The notes: generated by a model from the letters alone, not told the origin. A DNA stretch of 22,054 bases from CAZHAM01 sp964530415 (GCA_964530415.1 CAZHAM010000009.1:1-22054), one strand, 5' to 3'. Positions 6,554 through 14,835 are shown, counted from the stretch's first letter. A program made the numbers and translations.

Positions 6554-6581
6554 ATTGTAGAACATTCTCAGGTACTTGCAA
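6554..6581 (-). promoter_or_regulatory. Promoter of the cupin isomerase gene
   Basis: On the minus strand TTGCAA (6581-6576), 16 bases, TACAAT (6559-6554, 5 of 6). Predicted leader about 7 bases to the ATG at 6540. TTGCAA is its own complement and could also serve the divergent transporter promoter. Confidence 0.55.
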
Positions 6582-6593
6582 AAATTATTCTCT

Positions 6594-6602
6594 TGATATA
6601 AC
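6594..6602 (+). promoter_or_regulatory. Extended -10 of the Gld-type transporter operon
   Basis: TGA then TATAAC (5 of 6), ending 16 bases before the ATG at 6619. The predicted start lies near 6609. The palindromic TTGCAA at 6576 stands 15 bases upstream and may act as a shared -35. Confidence 0.5.
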
Positions 6603-6618
6603 GTATGTTATCGACGGT

Positions 6619-7542
6619 ATGATTTCAGTAAATAGTATTTCAAAAAACTTTGGTAAATTAAAAGCGGTTGACGATCTAACCTTTGATGTAAATGAAGGAG
6701 AAATCGTTGGTTTACTCGGCCCTAACGGTGCCGGCAAATCTACCACAATGCGCGTTATGAGCGGTTTTCTATCTCCCGATAAAGGTGACGTTATAGTAGA
6801 TGGTTTTTCTGTTACAAAATCCCCCGTAGAAGTTAAAAAAATGCTTGGCTATTTGCCAGAAAACAATCCATTGTATAAAGACATGCTTGTTTCGGACCTT
6901 TTAGATTACTCAGCTAAGATAAAGGGCGTAACCGAAGCCCAAAAGCAGGAAATGATGGATTTTGTAGTTAATTCGGTAAATATCGCCGAAGTTTATTACA
7001 GGCCCATTTCAGAGCTTTCCAAAGGTTTTAAACAAAGAGTTGGGATCGCGCTAGCTTTGTTAAACAGACCAAAAGTATTAATTATGGACGAACCAACCGA
7101 AGGACTAGACCCCAATCAGCGCGCCGAAATAAGAAAACTCATCAAAGATTTATCAAAAGAACACACAATTATTATTAGCACTCACGTAATGCAGGAAGTA
7201 GAAGCTTTATGTACGCGAATGGTGATAATAAATGCCGGTAAAAAAGTTTTAGACGGAAATGTAAACGAGTTGATCAACAATGTAAAAGACGAAAGAATTA
7301 TCTCGGTAAAATTAGAAGGAAGTGATGCAGGTAAAAAACTGGGAGAGCTAAAAGGTGTAAAAAAAGTAGAGCAAAATGATTCTGCCGATAATACATATGA
7401 GGCTACTATTTACGTAGATAAAAATATACAGCTCCAGCCCGATATTTCTAGATTGGCAAGAGAGAATCAGTGGGTAATTTGGGAATTAAAAGAAGAAGTG
7501 CAACTATTGGAAGATTTGTTTAAGAAATTAACACAAAACTAA
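6619..7542 (+). CDS. ABC transporter ATP-binding protein (GldA-like)
   Basis: Nucleotide-binding subunit that powers the membrane protein encoded directly downstream. Walker A GPNGAGKST (34-42), a Q-loop of the YLPENNPLY type in which Glu stands at the Q position as is usual for GldA-like proteins, signature LSKGFKQR (133-140), Walker B VLIMDE (153-158) and the switch His189 in ISTH. After about residue 215 comes a C-terminal beta domain of the kind found in ABC-2 exporters (residues ~230-307). 307 residues, full length. The stop codon is one base before the ATG of the permease, so translation is probably coupled. Confidence 0.93.
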   Translation: MISVNSISKNFGKLKAVDDLTFDVNEGEIVGLLGPNGAGKSTTMRVMSGFLSPDKGDVIVDGFSVTKSPVEVKKMLGYLPENNPLYKDMLVSDLLDYSAKIKGVTEAQKQEMMDFVVNSVNIAEVYYRPISELSKGFKQRVGIALALLNRPKVLIMDEPTEGLDPNQRAEIRKLIKDLSKEHTIIISTHVMQEVEALCTRMVIINAGKKVLDGNVNELINNVKDERIISVKLEGSDAGKKLGELKGVKKVEQNDSADNTYEATIYVDKNIQLQPDISRLARENQWVIWELKEEVQLLEDLFKKLTQN

Positions 7543-7543
7543 T

Positions 7544-9778
7544 ATGAATATAAAAAAAGTATTAAATGTAAGCAAAAAAGAAATTTTGTCGTATTTGGAC
7601 AACCCGTCGTCTTATGTAGTTCTGATTGTTTTTCATTTTATATGGCAGTTTTTGTTTTTTAGAAACGTATTTCTAGTAGGCGAGACTTCGTTAAAAGCTT
7701 TGTTTGAAATAATGCCTTGGTTTATGTTGGTTTTGATTCCGGCAATAACAATGGGTAGTTTTTCAAAAGAAAAAGAAGACGGCACATTAGAGTTATTATT
7801 TACCCATCCGATTAAAGAAATTGAAATTATTGCGGGAAAATTTATTAGCTCTCTTTTGTTTATAGTTTTTGCATTGTTATTAACATTACCAATCGCTTTT
7901 TCGCTCAATTTATTCGGATCTTTAGACTGGGGCGTTTATTTTAGTCAGATTATTGGCGGCATTTTGTTTTCATCAGCCTTGATAGCACTTGGTATTTTTA
8001 TTTCGAGTTTGTTTTCAGGACAAATTGTGTCTCTGCTCCTTACGATTTTTGCTGGATTCTTACTCTCAATTGCTGGAACTGAATTGATCACGATTAGTTT
8101 ATCAGGGCCATTGGTTAACATCTTTGAGAGACTTTCGCTTTTGACTCATTTTGATTCAATTTCTAAAGGTTCCATAGATTTAAGAGACGTTTGGTACTTT
8201 GTTTCATTTACGCTGTTGTTTTTGGGGCTTACCTACCTTCAGTCGTTAAAAATGAAGTATGGTGTTAACAAGATTAAGTATATTAGTTACCAAACAGCGA
8301 TCATTTTATTTACCGGAATTATGATACTTTCCAACATTGTCGGTGACAGAATTCCCGGTCGAATCGATTTAACCAAAAACCAAGTTTATACACTTTCTCA
8401 AACTACAACAAAAACTTTATCGGGTTTGGACGACATTGTTAAAATGACTTTGTATTCGTCGGGTCAACTGCCTGCTCAGTATGCTCCTGTTGTGCGCGAG
8501 ACCAAAGATTTGTTGCGCGATTACAAGACCGAGTCAAAAGGTAATTTGGAATTTGAAATAAAGGACCCGTCAGCCGATGCCGATGTAGAAAAAGAGGCTC
8601 AAGCAGATGGTGTTCAGCAAATTCAGTTTAATGTAATAGGCCAAGAAGAATTTCAACTTAAAAACGGTTACTTAGGACTGGTGATTTCTTACGGAGGAGC
8701 AAAAGAAGTTATCCCATTTATTCAAGACGTAAGTGATTTAGAATATCAGCTTACAAGCCTTATAAAAAAATTGACCAACCCAAACAAACAGACGGTTGGC
8801 TTTTTAGCAGGACATGGGGAGCACAGCATAAATTATGATCTAAGATATCTAAATCAGGAGCTTTCCAAGCTTTATAATGTGGTAGAAATAACACCCGACG
8901 AAGAAACAAAGGCGATAACGCAACCATTCTCAACTTTAGTAATTGTCGGTCCTACCGAAGCATACGACGGAGAAACTTTAGCTTCTATTGAGTCAGCTTT
9001 AACAAATGGAAAAAATGTTTTGTTTATGCTGGATAGAAATCTTATCGATTCCCAAAATATGACCATATCGTTAAATCCGAACAACCTATTTGATCTAATC
9101 TCAGAGTATGGTGTTGAGGTCAAGCAAAATATGATATACGACTTAGGAGCGAACCTGACCGTGAGAGCGGGGGACGGCGTAGCCAACTATTTACTCCCAT
9201 ATCCTTTGTGGATAAGAAGTTTTACAGTTACTTCTAACCTGCCAATTACAAACAAGCTTTCTAACGTTGATATTCCTTGGGGAAGTTCAGTTATTACAAA
9301 TTCAGATATATTAAGCCAAAATGGCTATTCCGCAGTTTCATTGCTCTCGACTTCTGAATATGGTGGGGAAATTGAAAAGACCTACAGCCTTGATCCGTCT
9401 CAAACATTTGCATCTGAAAATTTAGGCAAAAGAGATATGGCTGTCGCTTTAGATTTAGTTCAGCAGTCTCCCCAAAGTTCTAAAGGTAAAATGATAGTTA
9501 TCGGGGATTCTGATATTGCCTCTGACCAGTTTGTTCAGCAGTCTCCCCAAAACCTCTCGTTTGTTATGAACAGTGTTTCCTGGTTGACCGAAGGAGATGT
9601 TTTTGCCGATATAAAATCAAAGGATAGATTCGGCGGAACTTTGGTATTTCAATCAGAAGATCAGCCTACAAGTATAAGATTTATAAATCTCGCTATTGCA
9701 GCTGTCTTGCCTTTGCTCATTGGTGCTACGCGATATCTCAGACGTAGCAAACTTAAGAACAAAGTTTATGCAAGATAA
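7544..9778 (+). CDS. GldF-GldG fusion: ABC-2 permease plus extracytoplasmic GldG-like domain
   Basis: Two parts in one 744-residue chain. Residues 1-235 are an ABC-2 permease with about six helices and the family motif SFSKEKEDGTLELLFTHPIKE (~69-89). From about residue 245 a further helix leads into a large outside domain of the GldG type (ABC_transp_aux): GDRIPGRIDLTKNQVYTLS, LAGHGEHSINY and a KGKMIVIGDSDIASDQF block, closed by a last helix (~715-735). In Flavobacterium gldF and gldG are separate genes; here they are joined. Works with the ATPase upstream and the DUF4340 protein downstream. The exported substrate is unknown; no gliding machinery is seen. Contains an in-frame 19-base direct repeat. 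Confidence 0.9.
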   Translation: MNIKKVLNVSKKEILSYLDNPSSYVVLIVFHFIWQFLFFRNVFLVGETSLKALFEIMPWFMLVLIPAITMGSFSKEKEDGTLELLFTHPIKEIEIIAGKFISSLLFIVFALLLTLPIAFSLNLFGSLDWGVYFSQIIGGILFSSALIALGIFISSLFSGQIVSLLLTIFAGFLLSIAGTELITISLSGPLVNIFERLSLLTHFDSISKGSIDLRDVWYFVSFTLLFLGLTYLQSLKMKYGVNKIKYISYQTAIILFTGIMILSNIVGDRIPGRIDLTKNQVYTLSQTTTKTLSGLDDIVKMTLYSSGQLPAQYAPVVRETKDLLRDYKTESKGNLEFEIKDPSADADVEKEAQADGVQQIQFNVIGQEEFQLKNGYLGLVISYGGAKEVIPFIQDVSDLEYQLTSLIKKLTNPNKQTVGFLAGHGEHSINYDLRYLNQELSKLYNVVEITPDEETKAITQPFSTLVIVGPTEAYDGETLASIESALTNGKNVLFMLDRNLIDSQNMTISLNPNNLFDLISEYGVEVKQNMIYDLGANLTVRAGDGVANYLLPYPLWIRSFTVTSNLPITNKLSNVDIPWGSSVITNSDILSQNGYSAVSLLSTSEYGGEIEKTYSLDPSQTFASENLGKRDMAVALDLVQQSPQSSKGKMIVIGDSDIASDQFVQQSPQNLSFVMNSVSWLTEGDVFADIKSKDRFGGTLVFQSEDQPTSIRFINLAIAAVLPLLIGATRYLRRSKLKNKVYAR
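9458..9551 (+). repeat. Two copies of a 19-base direct repeat inside the GldFG gene
   Basis: GTTCAGCAGTCTCCCCAAA occurs at 9458-9476 and again at 9533-9551. The copies are identical and 75 bases (25 codons) apart, in the same frame, encoding VQQSPQ twice. The DNA between is not duplicated. Confidence 0.85.
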
Positions 9779-10682
9779 AAATCTAAAAATTCTGATATCA
9801 ATATTTATTGTATTGCTAATTATTGCGGTATATCCGTATGTTGTTTCTGAATACGGTGGTGTAATTTTTAACAAACAACTGGAGTCGCGTTTATTAGAAG
9901 AAACTTTAGATATTGGAAGTGTCTCATTAGTAGAAATTAAGCATGGAGATACTTCAATTGAAATTAAGCACCACGATGATGGATGGAAAGTTGATAACTA
10001 TAAAGCCAATGAGGAGAAGCTAAAAAGTTTTATTTCTGATTTTAACACTCTAAGTTTAGGTCCGATTGTTTCAAAAAATGCAAAAAATCACAAAAATTTT
10101 GGTGTAGATGAGGAAAACGGCTACTTTTTAACAGTTAGAAATAAAGAAACCTTTAGTTTAGTTTTGGGAAACTATGCTCCGGGTATTGATAAATATTACA
10201 TTCGAAAAGTAGACAGCGAGGTTGTATATGAAGTGTCCGGTACTTTACGTTCAACTGTATCAGGTACTTTTACTGATTGGATGGACAAAAACTTTTTACA
10301 GATCGACAAGAATTCCGTGGCAAAGATTGAACTTTTAGGAAATCAGAATTTTGTATTTAATAAAAAACAAGATGGGAGCTGGACTACTACAAAAAACCGT
10401 CGGGAAACAAATGTTGATTCTGAGCAAATCTCCACGGCATTGGATAAGTTTAGCAACTTAAGCGCGCTCACGATTCTTTCGGGTCAAGGTTATGACGATT
10501 TTATGTCAAACAAAAACAAAGTAACTTTAAAGTTTGAAAATGATAATAAAAATATTATTTTAAATCTCTTAGTGGTAGAAACGGGAGTATCCTATTTGGT
10601 AAAACCCTCAGATGAGAATGTAATGGTAGTGTATGAAGTATCTACGGAAACAATGGATGCGCTATTTGGTTTTACTAAATAA
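9768..10682 (+). CDS. DUF4340 membrane-anchored protein, transporter partner
   Basis: 304 residues: a short basic start, one transmembrane anchor (about residues 7-23) and a large outside domain with repeated beta-rich units typical of DUF4340 (HHDDGWKVDNYKA near the start, later KKQDGSWTTT, VTLKFENDNKN). The frame is open from 9696, but the ATG at 9768 is chosen because it gives a clean N-terminal anchor and overlaps the permease stop by only 11 bases. DUF4340 genes regularly follow GldA/GldG-type ABC genes, so the protein is probably a subunit or accessory of that exporter on the outer face. No enzymatic motif. Ends 22 bases before the convergent response regulator gene. Confidence 0.85.
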   Translation: MQDKNLKILISIFIVLLIIAVYPYVVSEYGGVIFNKQLESRLLEETLDIGSVSLVEIKHGDTSIEIKHHDDGWKVDNYKANEEKLKSFISDFNTLSLGPIVSKNAKNHKNFGVDEENGYFLTVRNKETFSLVLGNYAPGIDKYYIRKVDSEVVYEVSGTLRSTVSGTFTDWMDKNFLQIDKNSVAKIELLGNQNFVFNKKQDGSWTTTKNRRETNVDSEQISTALDKFSNLSALTILSGQGYDDFMSNKNKVTLKFENDNKNIILNLLVVETGVSYLVKPSDENVMVVYEVSTETMDALFGFTK

Positions 10683-10704
10683 ACCGCTACTTTAGAAATG
10701 CGCC

Positions 10705-11112
10705 CTAGATATGCGATTTACCGAATTCGCCGAGTTTTTCTTTAACTTTTCCCACAATATCACCTAAATTCCAATTAGTTTTTACCAAGTATTCATAAAC
10801 TCCGAGATTAAACGATTCAGAGGCTTTAATATTAAAATCAAGATTAGTGAGAATAATAACTTTAGCTTGTTTTCCCCAGGAGTCTTCGCGCAACTTAGCA
10901 AGCATTTCCATCCCGTCCATTACAGGCATTGTGATGTCTAGTAAAATCAAATCAGGATGTTCAGCTAAAGATTTATCCAAACCTTCTTGACCGTCCCGTG
11001 CATAAGAAACCTGCAAACCTCCATCCTTGAGTTTTTTGATTAGCGGAACAGTGCTATTCTCGTCGTCATCGATAACTAGCACATGGTTATTTAAATTCTC
11101 GGTATTTTCCAT
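10705..11112 (-). CDS. Stand-alone CheY-like receiver protein
   Basis: 135 residues, just one receiver domain with no output domain. The acidic pair is Asp15/Asp16 (VIDDDEN), the phosphorylated Asp is Asp59 (LLDITMPVMDG), Thr89 follows in ILTN, and Lys111 is the conserved switch-side lysine. All key residues are present, so it should accept phosphate. No histidine kinase gene lies in the window, so its partner must be elsewhere. It has its own promoter (TTGCAC, 17 bases, TATCAT) 19 bases upstream of the ATG at 11112, with no clear ribosome site. Response regulators like this in small genomes often act through protein contacts. Confidence 0.92.
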   Translation of the reverse strand: MENTENLNNHVLVIDDDENSTVPLIKKLKDGGLQVSYARDGQEGLDKSLAEHPDLILLDITMPVMDGMEMLAKLREDSWGKQAKVIILTNLDFNIKASESFNLGVYEYLVKTNWNLGDIVGKVKEKLGEFGKSHI

Positions 11113-11131
11113 AGCATTAAAGGTTAGCTCT

Positions 11132-11160
11132 ATGATAGTTTATTACGATCTGTAGTGCAA
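11132..11160 (-). promoter_or_regulatory. Promoter of the receiver gene
   Basis: On the minus strand TTGCAC (11160-11155), 17-base spacer, TATCAT (11137-11132, 5 of 6). Predicted leader about 13 bases. Lies in the 69-base gap behind the exchanger gene. Confidence 0.5.
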
Positions 11161-11181
11161 CGACATCGGTTCCCGTAAAAT

Positions 11182-12123
11182 TCATGCAAAGAGCTCTGTT
11201 ATAACAAATGCGAGATATAGAGCCATAAGTAGCCAGCCGGTTTTTTTACTTACAATTTTTCCTTTTGAAAGGATTAAGAGCGCGAGTGCTCCAAAAGGCA
11301 GAATTAACAAATTAAGCTTTAATCCGCTTTCAATAACAATTGATTTTTGGTTCAAAACTGTCAAAATTCCGATTAAAAAAGAGTTAAACGATGCCGATCC
11401 AAGATAATCCCCCAGAGCAATGCTCCTTTTTTTCTTTAAAGTCGCGTAAAACAATACCGAAAGTTCCGGAATGTTCGAGCCTATTGATAGTAAAAGCAAA
11501 CCAATAACAAAGGTAGAAATGCCAAAAGTATCAGCCAATACGACTGTGTTATCAACAATTACCTTACTTGTAGTAATAATCAAAAAGCTTCCGATAAAGA
11601 TCTTTAAAATGTCTTTAAAGAAATTGGTGTTTCTTTTTGTAATGGCATTTTCTAAGTTTTCGATAGTTGAAAGCAAGCCTTTGTCTCTTTGAATTGAAAA
11701 CGATAGAACGACAAATAAAACTATAATTATTATGGCGTCAATATTACTCATTGTTTTATCTAAGACTAAGAAAACGGGCATCGAGATTACAACTAAAGCT
11801 AACGGAAGATTATGTTTTGTTTCCCCAAAATCAAGTTTTACGCCGTTATTAATGATAGCTAAGAGCGGAACAATAAAAAGCATAATAACAATCGATGCGC
11901 CGATAAGATTTCCCACAAACATTTGAGGCTCCCCGTCTAAAACAGCGTTGACGCCAAGAGATATTTCGGAGAGTGAAGTTAAAAAGCCTAAAATTAAAAA
12001 CGAAACAGCAAATGATCTAGCCCTTAACCTATGCGTAAATTTTTCTACGGAGCTAATTGCCAGATCCGCGCCAATCCACAAAATTACTATGCTGATAACT
12101 ATTTCAATTAATGATAAAAGCAT
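11182..12123 (-). CDS. Cation/Ca2+ exchanger (CaCA family, YrbG-like)
   Basis: 313 residues, about ten transmembrane helices in two inverted halves. The two alpha repeats that form the ion path are recognisable: repeat 1 has TSLSE (49-53) and GNLIGAS (71-77), repeat 2 has GSNIPE (215-220) and GDYLGSASFN (238-247). The ion-binding glutamates (Glu53 and Glu220) are kept. The usual GNxxGSN signature is altered in both repeats (GAS and GSAS), and repeat 1 lacks the final Asn, so ion choice may differ from a standard Na+/Ca2+ exchanger. The middle loop (about 145-170) is the normal cytoplasmic linker. A CATACT box 6 bases before the ATG suggests a leaderless transcript. Confidence 0.85.
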   Translation of the reverse strand: MLLSLIEIVISIVILWIGADLAISSVEKFTHRLRARSFAVSFLILGFLTSLSEISLGVNAVLDGEPQMFVGNLIGASIVIMLFIVPLLAIINNGVKLDFGETKHNLPLALVVISMPVFLVLDKTMSNIDAIIIIVLFVVLSFSIQRDKGLLSTIENLENAITKRNTNFFKDILKIFIGSFLIITTSKVIVDNTVVLADTFGISTFVIGLLLLSIGSNIPELSVLFYATLKKKRSIALGDYLGSASFNSFLIGILTVLNQKSIVIESGLKLNLLILPFGALALLILSKGKIVSKKTGWLLMALYLAFVITELFA

Positions 12124-12164
12124 ATGTTAAGTATGACGAGCCATTCATAATTGTCTATACATTG

Positions 12165-12173
12165 TGATATAAT
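12165..12173 (+). promoter_or_regulatory. Extended -10 of the YceI gene, leaderless spacing
   Basis: TGA then perfect TATAAT (12168-12173), exactly 6 bases before the ATG at 12180. The predicted transcript starts on the A of the start codon. No ribosome site. Confidence 0.65.
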
Positions 12174-12179
12174 CTCACA

Positions 12180-12911
12180 ATGCAAAATAAAAACTCCCTT
12201 TTAATTATAAGTATATTAATCGTAGCAGCAATCCTGTTCGTAGTAATGTCTAATAAAAATCCACGAAATAGTGAAATAACAGAAACCTCAGTTGCAACCG
12301 AAAACACATCAGAAGGAGTCACAACGGACGCTAATAATATGGTTACCGTTGTTCCATATATTCTAGTTGATGGTATATACACTTTTGATGTAGATCGCTC
12401 GAAGTTAAATTGGTCAGGAAACAGACCTTTGATAGACAAGTATGTTGATAACGGAACTGTGATGTTAAAAGAAGGTTCGGTAGAAGTTAAAGATAAAGTT
12501 GTTTCAAAAGCAAATTTAGTAATTGACCTTACAACTATAAATGCAACTGATATCGCAAGAGGCGAGGGGCAGGATATGCTTTCGAAACACTTGAAATCCG
12601 CGGACTTTTTCGAAGTTGAAAAATATCCTACAGCACAATATGAAGTAACAAGCGTTGAAGATATGGGAGACGGAAACTACAAAGTTAACGGAAAACTTAC
12701 CATTAAAGAATTTACTGAAGAAGTTAGCGTTGACGTAAAAGCAATGCAAAATTCTGATGAAAGCGTCAGCTTAATCGGTAGCTTAAAAATTGACAGAACT
12801 AAATTTGGTTTAAAATACCAATCGGGTCAGTTTTTTAAAGATCTTGGTGAAAAACTTATTGACGACAACTTTGATTTGAAACTTGATTTAGTGGCTGTAC
12901 CTAATAAGTAA
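12180..12911 (+). CDS. Membrane-anchored YceI-like lipocalin-fold protein
   Basis: 243 residues. An N-terminal anchor (about 6-23), a Ser/Thr-rich linker (25-58), then a YceI domain: YTFDVDRSKLNWSGN (about 67-81), GSVEVKDKVV, DLTTINATDI, LKSADFFEVEKYPTAQYEVTS near the middle, and GSLKIDRTKFGLKYQSG near the end. YceI proteins form an extended beta-barrel that binds polyisoprenoid chains such as quinones; the anchor places it on the outer face. At its 3' end it overlaps the convergent NDH-2-like gene by 11 bases. Its transcript is predicted to be leaderless. Exact ligand and role are unknown; a link to quinone or polyprenol handling is an inference from the family. Confidence 0.88.
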   Translation: MQNKNSLLIISILIVAAILFVVMSNKNPRNSEITETSVATENTSEGVTTDANNMVTVVPYILVDGIYTFDVDRSKLNWSGNRPLIDKYVDNGTVMLKEGSVEVKDKVVSKANLVIDLTTINATDIARGEGQDMLSKHLKSADFFEVEKYPTAQYEVTSVEDMGDGNYKVNGKLTIKEFTEEVSVDVKAMQNSDESVSLIGSLKIDRTKFGLKYQSGQFFKDLGEKLIDDNFDLKLDLVAVPNK

Positions 12912-14106
12912 CAATATCTCTCGGAGAAATTAGGTTAATGGTCCAGTCGAGGGCAATTTTAAACCGCTTGCGTGGTGAGATGAACTTAAAGAGGTAAACA
13001 GTCCTCCATATCCACCACACAAGTTTGCCCTTTTGAATTACCCCGTAAATATTTGCAACAGCATTCCACTGTCCGAGCGAAATAATTGTTCCTTTGTGTT
13101 TGTAATTAAATTGTATTTCTTTTTCGCCTTTAATTTTTGCTGCTATATTTTTGCCTACTATTTTTGCTTCGTTAACTGCGGCTTGGGCTAGCATCGGAAT
13201 TGGATTATCATCTTGCATTAGGTGCGCGCAGTCCCCGAGAGCGTATGCGGTTTCAAAGTCTTTGATGTGCATAAATGAGTTAACAGAAAGTTTACCGTTA
13301 TCTAGTACCGCCGAATTCGGAGTCATTTCAGGAAGATTTGCTCTAACGCCTCCGGTATACACTGTTAAATCAGATTGAACTTTTTGTCCCCCTTCCAATG
13401 TTATCGAATTATCATCGACGGAAATTACTCTTTTATTAGCTATTAGATTGATGTTTTTACCGATAATTGTTTGTTTTGCGATATCTCTTACTTTTTGTTC
13501 CTCGTCTTTAAGTATACCCAGGGGTGAAATTAAATTGATTTTTGCATGTTCATATAGCTGAGAGCCGTAGTAGTTACTCATCTCCTTAAATATTAGTTCC
13601 TGTATTTCGCATACTAGCTCAACACCTGTAGATCCTGCGCCAATTACACTGATATTTAGTTCTTGTTTTTGTAGAACACTGTTTTGAACCTTTTCGATAA
13701 TCGCCCTTTTTAGTTTTACCGCCGAACTCAGATCTTTTAATGTGAAACACCTCTCATAACCTGCAATTTTTTTTGGATTTGATTCCGAACCGGTTGCAAT
13801 AACAATATAGTCATATGCAATTTCTTTAGAACAAGCGTAAACTTTTTTGTTTTCAAGATCAATACGATCAACCATTTTTTCAACAAACTCTACTTTGGGG
13901 GATTTAATGATTTCGCGTATACCTTCAGCCACATTTGTGGGATTTAATCCACCTGTAGCTACTTCGTGGAGAAGGGGAGTAAACAAGAAATAATTCGACT
14001 TATTAAAAAGAGTTATCTCTACCTCTTTATTAGACAGATTCTTTAACAGTTCTATTAGAGTATATATTCCGCCAAACCCACCGCCGACGACTACAATATT
14101 TAGCAT
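12901..14106 (-). CDS. Type II NADH dehydrogenase-like FAD oxidoreductase
   Basis: 401 residues with two Rossmann sites: FAD at GGGFGG (8-13) and NAD(P)H at IGAGSTGVE (155-163). Further blocks are VIATGSE (102-108), TVYTGGV (248-254), ALGDC (289-293) and AQAAVNEAK (307-315), a version of the AQxAxQ quinone-site motif with Asn replacing the last Gln. The C-terminal part has aromatic and basic residues (LVWWIWRTVY) and then a short amphipathic helix, as in membrane-surface NDH-2. It should pass electrons from NADH to quinone or another acceptor without pumping protons. Start ATG at 14106 shares one base with the stop of the upstream gene (TAATG), so translation is coupled to it. Confidence 0.88.
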   Translation of the reverse strand: MLNIVVVGGGFGGIYTLIELLKNLSNKEVEITLFNKSNYFLFTPLLHEVATGGLNPTNVAEGIREIIKSPKVEFVEKMVDRIDLENKKVYACSKEIAYDYIVIATGSESNPKKIAGYERCFTLKDLSSAVKLKRAIIEKVQNSVLQKQELNISVIGAGSTGVELVCEIQELIFKEMSNYYGSQLYEHAKINLISPLGILKDEEQKVRDIAKQTIIGKNINLIANKRVISVDDNSITLEGGQKVQSDLTVYTGGVRANLPEMTPNSAVLDNGKLSVNSFMHIKDFETAYALGDCAHLMQDDNPIPMLAQAAVNEAKIVGKNIAAKIKGEKEIQFNYKHKGTIISLGQWNAVANIYGVIQKGKLVWWIWRTVYLFKFISPRKRFKIALDWTINLISPRDIVTY

Positions 14107-14804
14107 TAATTACAATTTAGTCTTGCTAAACATGCAGCTTTGTCCTCTTCGTTAGGAGCATACGCACATGCTGCGCACATACTACCGTCTCCGCCTGTTA
14201 AATCTTTCAACATTTGCGAGTAATCAACAAATTCAATATCAGATGGGACTTCGAATAATGAAGTATCGACTATCCAATTGGAACATTTGTAATCTACTTG
14301 ATTTTTGAGTGCATCTAAGTTCTCGTTTGTTTCATCTGTAGTTGTATCGGTTGCATCTGTGTCCTCTGCTACTACTTCCTCGTATTTCATTTTCATACCT
14401 TTGTCCATATTATCTGACCATGAATACATCCATTCTCCGTCTGAAACCATATGGCTTACAATTTTGCTGTCATTTTCTGATGTAATATCAAAATCACCGC
14501 GCATTCGCTTGCCCGATATATATGATGTGCCAGTTGTTACTGATCCTTCTTCTCCGGCTGTGTATGTACATTTAAGGGTTTTGCCCAATTTTAATAAATC
14601 AAGTACGCTGCCTGAAAGAATCTCCGAGCCATCTTCGTTGGCATTTTCTATTTTATCTTCGACCGAGCCTGTATTTTGCGATACTCTATCTCTATCTCTT
14701 GTGGGCTGTTTTGAATCTTTCTTAAACGGATTAAATAAAAATAATCCCACTAAAACCACTAAAGCAATTATAACGATTATATAGATACTATTTCTGTTTT
14801 TCAT
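14106..14804 (-). CDS. Membrane-anchored Cys-rich protein, unknown
   Basis: 232 residues: one N-terminal anchor (about 7-25), a charged linker, a beta-rich middle (TLKCTYTAGEE, SYISGKRMRGDF, MVSDGEWMYSWSD, GMKMKYEEV) reminiscent of the LolA/DUF4412-like fold, an acidic Asp/Thr stretch (about 149-165), and a Cys-dense tail (MCAACAYAPNEEDKAACLARL then Cys). Six Cys in total in the outside part suggest disulphides or metal or heme-free redox chemistry. No CxxCH, so not a c-type cytochrome. First gene of an operon whose second gene is the NDH-2-like enzyme, overlapping by one base; a partner role is inferred from that only. The ATG is 6 bases after an extended -10. Confidence 0.78.
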   Translation of the reverse strand: MKNRNSIYIIVIIALVVLVGLFLFNPFKKDSKQPTRDRDRVSQNTGSVEDKIENANEDGSEILSGSVLDLLKLGKTLKCTYTAGEEGSVTTGTSYISGKRMRGDFDITSENDSKIVSHMVSDGEWMYSWSDNMDKGMKMKYEEVVAEDTDATDTTTDETNENLDALKNQVDYKCSNWIVDTSLFEVPSDIEFVDYSQMLKDLTGGDGSMCAACAYAPNEEDKAACLARLNCN

Positions 14805-14810
14805 AAGCTG

Positions 14811-14819
14811 ATTATAGCA
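14811..14819 (-). promoter_or_regulatory. Extended -10 of the Cys-rich/NDH-2 operon, leaderless spacing
   Basis: On the minus strand TGC then perfect TATAAT (14816-14811), exactly 6 bases before the ATG at 14804. Confidence 0.65.
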
Positions 14820-14835
14820 GACTACGGATTATAGG

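Noticed and set aside
6605..6622. Five-codon frame before the ABC ATPase ending in an ATGA overlap, possible upstream ORF
   Set aside because: Most of it would lie before or at the predicted transcription start near 6609, and a frame this short is expected by chance.
9696..9767. N-terminal extension of the DUF4340 frame
   Set aside because: It lies wholly inside the end of the permease gene and would put 24 non-hydrophobic residues before the anchor; the ATG at 9768 explains the gene better.
10668..10685. GGTTT/AAACC repeat around the stop codon of the DUF4340 gene
   Set aside because: Only five pairs, A/T-rich, no T-run; chance level.
12899..12935. Inverted repeat ACCTAAT / ATTAGGT across the convergent YceI and NDH-2-like ends
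   Set aside because: Seven pairs with a 23-base loop and no T-run on either strand; not enough for a terminator call.
14305..14784. 159-codon plus-strand frame rich in Ser
   Set aside because: Antisense shadow of the Cys-rich anchored protein; low-complexity Ser content mirrors Asp/Thr/Glu codons on the true strand.
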